Positions 34,233-45,863 of a stretch of 64,000 bases of DNA are shown here, piece after piece. The translations under genes were made by a program, and so were the position numbers. The stretch lies in assembly GCA_014905825.1 (NCBI GenBank), contig JACGCN010000001.1:2728001-2792000 (forward strand), written 5' to 3'. Position 1 is the stretch's first letter. Each line of letters opens with the position of its first letter. Under the pieces are notes generated by a model. The model was given only the letters and a program-made list of their open reading frames with translations, did no database searches and was not told where the DNA came from. The DNA is from Lyophyllum atratum (lineage: Eukaryota > Basidiomycota > Agaricomycetes > Agaricales > Lyophyllaceae).

Positions 34233-35866
34233 AATGTGCCGCTTCGTAATATACAAAGGAACCTCGCCAGTTCAGTTGTCTCATGTGAGTTGTCTTGTTC
34301 GCCAACAAGGCCTACGTGCTTATTTGCCGTGTATGACCTAGCTTTTGACAAGACCATGCCATTCTATAATCAATCAAGCATTTGACTCGCGCCTTCGCCT
34401 CGATAGAAGGAGACCAATGAATGGGGATGGATTCGGCGTCGGTATGATACTCCTCAACCATGATTTGCCAATACTGCACACTCCTTATGTTGCACAACTG
34501 CAGGTTGGTACGACTCCGTGTTCGACGAAGAACTCGGCAGCCAACCATGCATATTCACCTCTGTAACGCCGGTCAGTGGCTCTGCGCTATTCCCGTGGCA
34601 GGCTTTCTTACCACACTTTCCCATCGTAGGCTTGGAATAACGTGAACCTGACGAGGTTGGCGGAAAAGATCAAGTCGCCATTGGTCTTGTAGGTTGCCTA
34701 TACATCCCCGTTTTCATTCTGAGTTCTGATGTACGTGCAGTGGCCATGTTCGGGCTACGACTGCAGGTTCTTTATCGTTGGATAACTGCCATCCCTTCGT
34801 TCACGGGAAACTGATGGTTCGTTTACTATCCCCTCTGTAGTTCACAATATCTGATCTCTAGTAGTTCATGCACAACGGTGGAATTGCCGATTTCCATCTG
34901 ATCAAGCGCGAACTACAGAAGGGCCTCCCCGACCTTGCATTCAATATGGTTCAAGGGAACACAGGTACGTCTTATCTACTAAGCAAACCACTCGAAAGAA
35001 AGACCCGAACTCTCGTAGATTCAGAATGGGCATTTGCGTTGTTCCTATCCAAGGTGAGTCGGATCTCTCCTAGTGTCGAACATTGACTAATGCTCCCATA
35101 CCAAGCTCGAGGATCCTGATGCACGATCCTTCACTCCCAATACTTTGCGTAAAGCAATGCTGGGAACTATATCACATCTCAATGCAATGGCAGAGAAGGC
35201 TGGGATTAGCGAGGTGCGAACATCCCGTTTCCCCATACCACTGTTTATCTTCTAACGATTCAACAGCCGAGTCTCATGAATTTCTGCGTCACTGATGGGG
35301 AAAGTGTCGTGGCTACACGATACATATCCTCTAGAAAGGACGAAGCAGCGTCGCTTGTATGTTGCATATCACATATCCATCTACGCCATCTGACATGTAT
35401 TAGTGGTTCTCTTCGGGTACAACATTCAGCGAGTACGCTGATGGGGGGCATTACAAGATGTCGAAGGCTGATAAACGAGAAAATATCATCATGGTACGTG
35501 TGACTATGTCGAATATGTGGTCCTGGTTTTGAGTGCCTCCAGATTGCTAGCGAGCCTTTGACTTTTGAACGAGGTGTGTTTGGTGCGTATGGAGTGCTTG
35601 TTTCGGCGCTGATTCCTTGCTTTCATGTCCCAGCCGACTGGATGGAAATCAAGACGAACACCATGGTCATTATCACCCCGAAGATGAACCTACTCCAGGT
35701 CCCTATCATTGATCAATTCTACGTCCCACCCTCCGACCCTGGCGCATCTGCTCGGGCTACGGAATTCGCTCAAGAAAAGGGTCTGCTCAATCCACGCACG
35801 ACTATCAGCCCTGGCGAGAAGCCTTCTGCGATCCGACGGCAACCTGCAGGCGCTCATTGTTGTTAG
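34233..35866 (+). CDS. DUG3: Glutamine amidotransferase-like DUG3
   Basis: An N-terminal nucleophile (class II) amidotransferase fold: MCRFVIYKGTSPVQLSH, with Cys2 as the nucleophile. Then come HSIINQAFDSRLRLDRRRP, MNGDGFGVGWYDS (across an intron), KLMFMHNGGIADFHLIKREL, QGNTDSEWAFALFLSKLEDP, and MNFCVTDGESVVATRYISSR. The C-terminus reads ADWMEIKTNTMVIITPKMNL and DQFYVPPSDPGASARATEFA. DUG3 works with DUG2 to degrade glutathione in the cytosol, releasing glutamate. The exact C-terminus is uncertain; the open frame ends at 35866, but a further small intron could change the last 25 residues. It follows PCM1 on the same strand. Confidence 0.88.
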
Positions 35867-36017
35867 AGCCCTGTATTTGTGGAATCTTAGTGTATACTGT
35901 AAAGTTAATATGTACATGTACCACTAGTACTTACGTGTGTCCGATTGTTCTGTATGATCAAAGTTTTCAAGACGACATGTCACAGTTGTGACACGACCGG
36001 GTTGACTGGGGTCCACG

Positions 36018-37363
36018 ATGCTGACGCCCTGGTTTGTGTGGAGTGCGGTATCCCATACTGCTAGGTCTCTCTCGCCCGCAATGCTGTCTCTGTCGCCACT
36101 CACGTTCTCCACAGACTCTCCACCGTCCTGCAGATTCTCATCTTTCTTCCATTGACTTTGGCCACCCTTTCCACCCAAGCCTTTTTGCTTCTATCTCTCC
36201 TCCTGTCCATACATTCTCTCATCCATGGAACCCTCATCCTCCTATGGGGCTCGGACGCGCTATCTGTCCTTCAAGTACCAATGCATCCCTTCTTGCTTCT
36301 CGTCTGCTTCAATGCGTTCTCCTCCACCGTACACCCGTGGCTCGCCACTGCCGCAGACTGGTGGGGAACCGCGCTGACATTCTCCGGCCCGATGTTTATA
36401 GCCATGGAAGGCCTCTCGAGTTTGCTCGTCGCTCAGAAACTTGGCCAACTCGGCAAGCGGCTTGTCACTGAAGGTGAAGCTTATCAGTTTGCCCTTCTCA
36501 TTGGCTCTGCCATTGCCTATGTTGTATCAGCATGGTGGATCGTCGTGGTACGCTTTAGCAGCCACTTGCCGTTTGGGTGTGAATTTACTATGTCCCCTTA
36601 TTTCCTTAGTCGTATCCTGCTGCTGCATCTTCTCCACTATCATCCACCCTTCTAGGTGTAGCCATCACCGCTTTCCTTTTCCTCACATTTATCGGCTTTG
36701 TCATGAGACGGACTAATATCATCGAATCTTCCGGGCTTGCCATTTTTATTGCATACAATGTTTGGCTTTGTGGCTTCGACCAGAAGTCCTTCACTGATCC
36801 CGCCTCATCGTAGTGCGTCTACCCTTCCTTTCATTTTCGTAGATGATCTAACGAGAAAACTCAGTGCCCCCCTTCTTCCAAATATTCTCCCTCATTTCCG
36901 AGCCCTGCTCAACTTCGTAATAAACACCCTCCCCAAGCCGGTGCTGTTTGCCCTCCTTTACCGCCTTGCCATCCTTCATTTTGCTTCTCGTATATTGCCA
37001 ACTATTGGAGCCGACAGTTGGGAATCTGAAGACGGTGTCCATGATGGTTGGGAGGATCGACCGGTAAGTCTCTCATATGAATTCACCTCAAGGTCACTTA
37101 CTCAACAACTCCTAGACATCTAACCTGACTCGAATCCTTCTCACTTATCGCCAATTCATATTTGTTACCGTATACTCACATCTTCTCTGTGAGTCTGTGG
37201 GATGTTTTTTGTCCACGGTACTAATTAGCGCGTAGTGTTGGATCACTCGTCCCAGATATGGTGGCGGTGGATGAACATATTCTTGACCCTGGTTATCTGG
37301 TCTGTTGAACTCCTTGTGAGCTCTGAAGACGATGTTGCTACAAAGGATTGGAAGGTAGATTAA
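36018..37363 (+). CDS. ICE2: ICE2-family endoplasmic reticulum membrane protein
   Basis: A multi-pass protein whose core reads LQILIFLPLTLATLSTQAFL, PWLATAADWWGTALTFSGP, MFIAMEGLSSLLVAQKLGQL, EAYQFALLIGSAIAYVVSAW, then AFLFLTFIGFVMRRTNIIES, and SSQIWWRWMNIFFTLVIWSV. It ends TKDWKVD at 37361-37363. These are the conserved segments of Ice2, an integral ER protein that affects cortical ER inheritance and the balance between membrane lipid synthesis and storage in yeast. The N-terminal exon is uncertain: the clear reading frame begins after an acceptor near 36063, and the initiating ATG may lie at about 35954 or 36018. Confidence 0.8.
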
Positions 37364-37893
37364 AGACTTGACGCCGTAAGGCTTATGAGACCAGGCTCGA
37401 CTGCGGACACCCAAACCTCAACGAGAGCGCAAGTTATGCGATCGAGGGAGACAGATTTGGTTACGTAGCATATTTAGCGTACGTTGGACCGAGAAAATCA
37501 ATAACATGACGATGTCAAACTGAAGTACAGAGACCAACAAGCAAAGCAAAAAAAGCTTGGGGACAGCTCGAGAAGGTCGTCTATGTACGTCTGATATGGT
37601 CATCGATATGTTGAACTCCCTCGATTTTGATCATGCGTGTCCCACATTACATGTAGCCTTGTCCACCCCATATCATATCCTATTCTTCAGATTGCAATAT
37701 ATGTTGCCGGACTCGGAGTACTCCAGATTTTCGAACGGGCCCGTACGCATGAGCAGGTACTTACCATGGTGACCTCACGCTCGTCCAGAATAGAAGGACG
37801 ACTGGGGTAGACTCAGAGTTCTTGCAAACTTCAATTGGACACTGGCCAGGCGAAGCTGCACTGACATTTCCCCGAGCTGCTGGCTAGGCTCCT
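37364..37893. other. 530-base convergent intergenic region
   Basis: This lies between the stops of ICE2 (+) and MoaE (-). Short open frames occur on both strands but none shows protein-like composition or splice partners. It should contain the two 3' UTRs. I see nothing else in it. Confidence 0.4.
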
Positions 37894-38560
37894 TCAGTCA
37901 TTTGCCTTCCATTCTGCTTCATCTTCTTGCTCTCCCTCATAGTATTCCCTCTTCCATATCTGCGCTTTGTGTTTAACCTCTTCTAGAATAAATTCGCATG
38001 CAACGAATGCTTCTTTCCGATGAGGTGATGACACGGCGATGACTAGAAATGGGTCACATCGTCAATGAGGCCAAAATGCATGGAGTCAATTATACCAATA
38101 GAAGGCTCGCCAACCAGAACGTTCCCAAGACGATGATGAACTGCACATTGAATAAGAGATGGTACTCCTTGGGAAGATGTCTGGTGATCTGAGCGTGCTA
38201 TTGAAGCCGCTGCTTCAAGCATAATGTCCGCCATCGTTTTGATCGCTAGCTTTGAGTATGCCTGATACTCCAAACGCGTCACCGCCTTTCCTGGCGCCAA
38301 ACGCAGATGAGTACTTGTCTCCATTGATCGACAATGGCAAACCCTTGAAGGAATTACGCGTCGTGCCTATAAGAGAGTTGTATAGCCGTTTCATCTATAG
38401 ACGCGCAGGCCTCACCTATGAATACCGAAGTCGCCCCCGCGCTGTCATCTTGAACTGACTGTATGATCTGTGCGACGTCGAGAGGAGTATAGGAAAGACC
38501 ACAGACTCCTTGTGGGATCCTGATACTGGCCTCGACTGATGTAGAAGGTGAGAGGGACAT
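37894..38560 (-). CDS. moaE: Molybdopterin synthase catalytic subunit (MoaE / MOCS2B)
   Basis: Exons join to LSYTPLDVAQIIQSVQDDSA, GATSVFIGTTRNSFKGKAV and TRLEYQAYSKLAIKTMADIM, then IQCAVHHRLGNVLVGEPSIV, SSPHRKEAFVACEFILEEVK and HKAQIWKREYYEGEQ. The C-terminus reads DEAEWKAND. These are the core motifs of MoaE: the FxGxxR loop, the YEAY-like LEYQAY, the HR(L/T)G box and the K-x-x-(A/V)-x-x-W-K active-site motif. MoaE works with the sulfur carrier MoaD to add the dithiolene to precursor Z in molybdenum cofactor synthesis. The gene is divergent from the pseudouridine gene, with 73 bases between the two start codons. Confidence 0.92.
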
Positions 38561-38633
38561 ATGCGCTGCGGGCCGGTAGACGCCGGGATCAAAAGAACTT
38601 GAACTTGACAGAAACGCTCACATCTGGCATAGC

Positions 38634-41600
38634 ATGTTGCTTTCTAGGGCTCTCGACAAGCGCTCTCCTTCTCTCATTACACGAACAGCCCGACAACTCT
38701 CCAAACTCAGCGCGGCGCTGAAACGCGACGCTCCCCTCGATATTCATCCAGAGGTTCAAGAGGCCCTCGCAACAAATAAACCCGTTGTCGCCCTTGAAAC
38801 GGCTGTGGTCACCCATGGCCTCCCTTACCCGGATAATATTAAGCTTGCTATGTCCTTGGAAACTAAAGTTAGATCGACGGGATCTATTCCTGCGACAATC
38901 GGGATGATTGGTGGTCGCATCAGAATCGGTTTGGAGGAAAGGGACTTCGAGCGACTGGCCAGTAAGGATACGCAACCTGCAAAGATATCGCGCCGTGATA
39001 TTGCGCCCGCGATTGCCACGAAGGCAGATGGAGGTTATGCCTGGTCTTTCTGTCGTGGACCTATTTTGATACGTCAACAATAGGAACAACCTGCAGCGCT
39101 ACTCTAATTTTCGCAGCGTTAGCCAAGATAAAGGTATGTCTTCTGTAGGACGATAGACGCTATTGCCACTGAGAATATTTTAGGTCTTCGCCACCGGCGG
39201 GTATGGATTCATTCTACCCCTTGTATAACAATTTAATTCATTCAGTCGCAATAGACTAGGAGGTGTTCACCGCGGCGGGGAGAATTGTGAGTATTTTCCA
39301 ATATATCATAGATCGTCTAGCCATTAATTACCCACAAGCCATGGATGTTTCGGCTGACCTGAATGAGCTCACTCGCTGTCCTGTCGGTCTGGTTTCAGCA
39401 GGCGTCAAGTCAATCTTGGACATCGGACGGTGTGTGCTCTAGCGTCACTCACAGAGCTATGAAATATTTAACCACTTTCGCCAGAACCCTGGAGTACCTT
39501 GTAAGTACAATTCGACATTTCCCCTTGAGTAAACTGAAATTGACATGACATATAGGAAACGCTTGGAGTCCCCGTCTTGACGTATGGAACTTCGCGCGAG
39601 TTTCCTGCGTTTTTCTCTCGTCATAGTGGCTTCAATGTGGGGTTTACCCCTCGATTCTTTCCTCGATGCTGAGTGTTTTTGTAGGCACCCTGGAACATCA
39701 ATGACCCGGTGACTGCTGCTAATATTCTACGTATGCTGAGCATTATCCCTTCACCGTGTTTCGATTTGCCTAAGAATTTCTATCCAGACACGCAGTGGCA
39801 ACTTGGGTTGACAAACGGTGCATTAATTGCGGTACCGATACCGTCTCAATTCGAAGAGGTTGGAGCGTCGATACAGAAAGCGGTCGACCAAGCTGTCGCT
39901 GAATCCGAGGCGAATGGCGTGAGCAGGCTAGGTAAGGAAGCAACCCCGTGGCTTTTGGCTCGGGTCGGAGAGTTGACTCAGGGCACGTCTCGCACGTCCA
40001 ATATCGCACTTCTCGAGAACACAGCTCTTGTTGGTAAGTGATTGTACTCGCAAGTCCGTCGCAACATACTAACTGGCTTTTCCGCTAGGCGGGAGAATAG
40101 CGGTGGAGTATCAGAAACTCGCAAACGCAAACGCACCTGTAAGAGACGGCTCCAAACAGTAGTGATAAAAAATACAACAGCTGACTTACGGGTGCGAATG
40201 TTCGGGCGCTGCAGCACCTCGCCATCCCTTCTACTCACACTCCAAATGTGGAGATCAAAACCTCTCTTGTCAGTTATTATATTACTGTTTTAAGATTGAG
40301 AAATTGAGCCCCCTATCAGCCTCCTGCTGACTTGATAATAGTCGGCTCGGCTGCTGTCGACATTACCGCTCAAGCCAATGAAGACGCGAACAAATCCCTT
40401 GCAACACATTCCACGGCTCCTGGTAGCGTTTCCATGTCATTAGGTGGTGTTGCACGGAATGTTGCAGAGGCATCGCATCGAGTAATCTCTACTCATTCTC
40501 CACATTTATCTTCGATGCTGGTTTCCCCGATCGGTGATGATGCCTTTGGGCGTCTCCTGGTTGAGGAAACTACTCAAATTGGTATGAGAGTGGATGGTTT
40601 TATTAGAAGCGACAAGCGAACGGCTGTATGCAACATCGTCTTGGACAATCATGGTGGCCTTGTTGGTGGCGTCGCGGACATGGATATTACAGCTGCTGTA
40701 GCAGCGCATACTGTTGCGTTAAGTCTCACTTTCCGAAGGACGCCTGCCTGACAATTTCACAGATAATATCATATATAGATACACACAAGCCAAGTCTAGT
40801 TGCTCTGGACGGAAATCTATCTCCTGAAACTATCAAGAGCATTGCTGGCCACTGCATTCTGAGTAACATTCAAGGTTTGCGTGATTCAAGTGCTTGTATA
40901 TGCAGAGAAGAGCTGACTTCGACGTAAACAGTATTCTAGTAGGTTGGACCCTGGACAAGTCCCGACACAATCTCTCACAAAATTGTTTCTAGCGAACCTA
41001 CCTCAGTGATCAAATCAACAGCTATCTTACCTGCGATTGCAGCCTCTCTTGACATCCGCGGCCACCAAGCTCCTATCGCCTTCAGTTCCCCCAACACATT
41101 AGAGCTTGCCCAGTTATTTTCCGGCGCGGAGGCCCTGGATTTGACTTCCCATCCGACCTGGTGGCATGTAATCGACAGTCTATCTATTGGTTCCGCGTTC
41201 CGCCTAGAACTAGAACAACTTGCGAGAATGAGCGCTTCTGAGGAGGATTCTTCCAGAGGCTCGCTCGCCTTCCTAGTGGAAAAGGGGATCGCGCAAATGG
41301 CCGTCAAGCTCCTTCCATTTTTCCAGCACCTGATTGTCAAATGCGGAGAAAAGGGTGTCCTTGTCGTTATGCGCATTCCCGAGCCAGAAGCAAAAGCTTC
41401 CCCCTGGGCAGACATACGCAGTCAACCCACACAACGGCAGATTATTGCTCGCGGAAAATCAAACGAGATCGTCATTTTGCAACATTTCCCGCCGCACCCT
41501 ATCGAAAATGTTGTCAACGTTACAGGAGCGGGTGACTCATTTGTTGGGGTACTCCTGGCGAATATTCTACGATGCCCCGATACGTTCCGCGATCCTACAA

Positions 41601-41692
41601 AGCTGCGCGAGACGGTGTTTGCGGCCCAGAATGCCGCAATTTTGTCCCTCCAAAGTCACCATGCAGTCTCCCCTCGACTTTCCAGTGCGTGA
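38634..41692 (+). CDS. Fused pseudouridine-5'-phosphate glycosidase and PfkB kinase
   Basis: The N-terminal half is the indigoidine synthase A/PsuG fold: HPEVQEALATNKPVVALETA, VVTHGLPYPDN, PATIGMIGGRIRIGLEERDF, KISRRDIAPAIATKADGGTT, MDVSADLNELTRCPVGLVSA, GVKSILDIGRTLEYLETLGV, and GEGTQGTS-like GELTQGTSRTSNIALLENTA. The C-terminal half is a PfkB sugar kinase: VGSAAVDITAQ, LGGVARNVAEA, LVSPIGDDAFG and NVTGAGDSFVGVLL, where the Asp of GAGDSF is the catalytic base. Together they would phosphorylate pseudouridine and split the product to uracil and ribose-5-phosphate. The first 30 residues (MLLSRALDKRSPSLITRTAR) are basic, Ser-rich and free of acids apart from one Asp, like a mitochondrial presequence. 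Many small introns. The stop lies 18 bases from the IRC3 stop. Confidence 0.9.
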
Positions 41693-41710
41693 GGCATATG
41701 CCACAAGCTG

Positions 41711-44193
41711 CTAGTCTTCAACTGGTAATGGACCAACCTCCGTGACTTCCCTCTGCTTGCGACTTTTCTCTTTATGTGAAAGAGAGGCTGCCTTCGCAAA
41801 CGCTTTCATCTTTTTCTCATAACGCGCCTACGTTCGATTAGCCCATCTGTAGTAAGAAATAAAACAGAATATTTCACCTGCGCGCCATGCTTTAACCTGG
41901 TAATGATATTTGCTGCTTCACCCTTGGTCATCCGCGTAATGTCTTCTAGCTTTGAGTCTAGATTGGGCGGGTGATGCATAGCGCCACGTTTCAGCCAGCG
42001 TTTGATTATCAGCTGTTTCTGTCCTTCTGACGCAGGGATCTTCCGCCATTTCGCAGATCGAAGAAGACTGGTATTGCGTTAGCCATCATGTTGTGATTCT
42101 GAGGATCGTCTTACCCAGTAGTTAGCGCGGGCCCGCGAGCAATTTTATTGGCCAGGTAAGTATCGCATCCTCTTATAGCATCGCTTAGTGTCTCTGCTGT
42201 AAGTATATGTCGACTGCGCATGAACGGAGACAAGCTCAGCGAGGCAGCCGTGTGATTATCAAGCATGGCGGGTGTGAAGCGGGCTTCAAACGTAAGGCCT
42301 GCCATTCCATAATATATTAAGGACTGCGTCTAAGGAGTAGATTGTTCATACCTTCAGGGGTCTCAATGGGTTCTATCCGCACGTAGCCTTTGTCCCAGCA
42401 GTCCATAACGTACACGTCACCTCCACAGCACACCCAGGCATATTTGCTGAGTGAAGCAACGTGAGGTGAACCCGAGGCCTCGCTAAACAACGAAAAAGGA
42501 TCTTCATAATCGATGTAGGTGAGTGATTTGGGCTCAGGGACTTTGTCTGCATCGCTCAGCGCAAGTGCTTCGACAGCACGCTTCTCTAGAGACTGGATGC
42601 TCTCGTCTATACCATGCATCAGCAAATGTACCAAAAACCCAGTAAAATATAGGGTCGCTATACCGTCAATGTCTATCTCCCCTGGTTGAAGCCCGAATAA
42701 CGTAGGGGTGGAAATAACACCTGCGACGCGTGTAGCGCTATCCACAAAATCTATGATGCGACAGTCTTCTTTCCGCGTGGCAGGTGAAAGACGCATACCA
42801 CGACCAATCTCGTGTCTAGGTTAGGCGATGCCGAGTTCTCCAGAAAACGGGACCCTTACCATCTGGGCAAAGACATTGCGAGAACGTGTTGGGCGTGCCA
42901 CAATAACACAATCGATATTGGGAATGTCAGCCCCCTCCGTCAAGATCGCTGCGAATCACAGCATGTCCATCTGAATACCGTATCAACAACTGGATTACTC
43001 ACCACAGTTGACGAGAACAGGAAATTTGCCAGCCTTGAAAGCCTCAACAAGAGCTTTGCGGACCACCACTGGCGTTTGCGAGTAGACGTATCTTGCGTCG
43101 ATCCCGCGGTCGCGAAAGGCCTGGGTGAGAGCTACCACATGGGCGATATTGACACAGAAAACAAGCGTTGATTTACGCGTCACTGCGCCACAAATAAGGT
43201 GGGGGTTACCATCGAGCAGAAGGTTAAACTAACCAGCACGATCGAGCCATGTCTTCACGACCACGTCGTTTACACTATCGGTGTTGATGACATGAGCGAG
43301 ACTCTTAGGATTGAAATCTCCTGTTCGAGAATTTATGGTCACATCTTTTAGATTGATATTGGCGCGAACAGACGTAAAGCGGACGTCGCAAAGCCTGGAT
43401 TGTGTTTAGGATATCTGCAGTTAAGGAGTCAAAAATTACATGCCATTGTTCCTTGATCATTTCGAGGAAGTCGCGATGATAGACAATCCTTTCAAAAACT
43501 GATCCGAGAGCGAGACCGTCGTGACGGCTAAAGGTCGCGGAAAAGCCGATGATAGGTATCGTGTGAGTAAGCGTTGGCAGCTCGTATGTAGGATCGGGAT
43601 GCTTAATGTTTAGGTCGAAGTGTGACAGAAGGCGACGATATCTACACATGTGTTTGCGACGATTGAGATGTGAGCAAAGAAGCACACGCACGACGGTGCG
43701 GCAGCATGGTGTGCCTCGTCAATTATAATGGCCTTTAGCTGCCGAGGGTCAAATTTCTTCAAACGATTTGTATTGAGTAGCGTCTGGTAGGTCGCAACCG
43801 TGCTGGAAAGGTATGAACAAGCTTGCAATTGTAGAGACGATATGCTTACACGTCAGCATGTCCAGTTGCTTTATGCTTCGTCCCTTGTTCGATTTCGACA
43901 GTCCACCTAGGAAATAGAGCTGCCACTTGGTTTGCAGACTGACGGGCGAGCTCAACGCTGTTGACAATGATAAGGGAACGTAGGGCAGCAGGATTTGAAG
44001 CTGGAGGAGATATTCGGGACAGGAGAGAGATGAAAACTGTTGTTTTGCCAGAGCCAGTGGGCAGGGAAACACCTATGCGGGATGCACCGGTAGCGAGAGC
44101 ATCGAGACATGCGGTGAGAGAGTGCTCTTGGTAGGGCCGAAGTTTTAAGGGACCGGCATGACTGCTTATCCTTCTCCACGCAGTTTGGAACAT
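41711..44193 (-). CDS. IRC3: Mitochondrial DEAD/DEAH-type helicase IRC3
   Basis: Starts [20 protein letters not shown], then [20 protein letters not shown]. Superfamily 2 motifs in order: [20 protein letters not shown] (I), TVATYQTLL (Ib), [11 protein letters not shown] (II, DEAH), [14 protein letters not shown] (III), [19 protein letters not shown] (IV), [20 protein letters not shown] (V) and [13 protein letters not shown] (VI, QxxGRxxR). The C-terminal region ends VGPLPVED. Yeast Irc3 is a mitochondrial double-strand DNA helicase needed for mtDNA maintenance. The N-terminal basic residues suit mitochondrial import. Many small introns. Confidence 0.92.
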
Positions 44194-44324
44194 GAACGAC
44201 TATCGTAGCATTAGTGGATGACGTAATTATCTTCTATTATAGTATACAGTACACTCTCGAACAATCTATTGGCGTCGTTTGTCTGACGACAACCCTTTTG
44301 TATGGCATCCATCACTCGTAGAGC

Positions 44325-45630
44325 TTAGCCAGATCCTGTAATACATGGTTAGAAGAGAATATCATCGAGTCATTTACGACATACCACCAGTGTAGACCTT
44401 GCCAAACATGATCTCCTGGAGCTTGTCGTACAGCGACAGCACACCAGCACCAGCCACACCACGGAGAATGTTGGCACCAGCACCCTTGAAAAGAGACCTC
44501 GGGCCTTCCTTAGCAATGATCTGGCGTCCCGCATCGAACATGGACTTGTAGTTAACGCCAGAACCGGAGGTCATCATCATGCGACGACTGGGGAACCATT
44601 AGCTCTCGGAAAATTACTCTTTGTATCGCAACATACCGAATCGTGTCCAGAGGATACGAAGCAAGACCAGCACCAATGGTGACACCCCAACCAAGTCCGA
44701 AGGAAGCCAAGAATGAACCCTCAAGGGAACCAACAAGGACGACAGGCTCTGCAACGAAATGAGATCGAATGACATCACAACTGATAGTGAAACGTACTGA
44801 GCGAGTCGTAGACACCAAAGTAGAGACCACGATAGACGATGATACCCACAACCGATGGAACGAAACCACGGTAGAGGCCGGCGATACCATCAGTAGCGAG
44901 TGTCTTCTTGTAGACATCTATCAAGCCGTGGAACTGGCGAGCTCCTCCACTCTTGGCAGACTTGGCGTCGTTGGCCAGTCGGGTACGAGCATAATCCAAA
45001 GAGTAGACAAAGAATAGAGAAGAGGCACCAGCAGCACCACCAGAGGCGACGTTGCCTGCGAACCACTTCCAGTACCCATCACTCTTCTTGAAACCGAACA
45101 GAGATTTAAAGTAGTCCTCTGTAAGACAAGTCAGTAAATATATTACCGACAAAACAGTATGAGCCGCACTGAAGGCAAAGTTAAGGGCCTGGGTCGGGAA
45201 GTAACGGATAACGTTGGCAGTGTTTCCTCTCCAGAGGGAGAGAAGGCCTTCTTCCCGGTAAGTACGAGCAAATGCATCGCCAATACCCTTGTAAGGGTGG
45301 GAAAGACGCCCTTGCTTGATCTGGAAACAACCTGTCAATGGGTGGCGGGTGTGACACTGACGCCGGAGTGGCAGACCATCTCATCCTGGTTCTGCACCAG
45401 GAGCTTGATACGCTCAATGGGCGCCGCGGACGTTTTGGCAACGGCCTGTTAGGTGGATTATGAGAGGCCGGCATTCACCATAAGCGAGCGGCAAGAAACG
45501 TACAGCAGAGACGCCACCCATCAAAAAGTCGACTGGAAGTCCAAGGTCAGCATGAAACAGAACGCGAACAAGAAAGAGGAGGCATACTGGCGAATTCCTT
45601 GGGAGTTTTGACCTTCTTAACATCAGCCAT
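44325..45630 (-). CDS. AAC: Mitochondrial ADP/ATP carrier
   Basis: Starts [14 protein letters not shown] and continues into DFLMGGVSA, the first helix of the mitochondrial carrier fold. Three carrier repeats follow: [20 protein letters not shown] with [20 protein letters not shown], then [20 protein letters not shown] with [20 protein letters not shown], then [19 protein letters not shown]. The RRRMMM motif, joined across an intron, is diagnostic of ADP/ATP carriers. The last exon adds VYTGGSG. The protein exchanges matrix ATP for cytosolic ADP across the inner membrane. At least six small introns. Confidence 0.96.
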
Positions 45631-45863
45631 TGTGGAGGTAGGAATTGGAGGATGAGTTTATAGTGACAGATCGGGTTTGGAAACAGGTGTAAAGGGCTTC
45701 GGAAAGGTAAACATCGGACCCGGCTCGTCGGCAACATCCCTCCGCCTTAGTCTCCCAACGACGGCATGTAATGATATTTCTTGCAGGGATGCAGAGCAGG
45801 TAATTAAGTATGTATGTATAGTAACTACGATGTAAATAGTATGTAGTAGGGAGTAGAGTTTCA

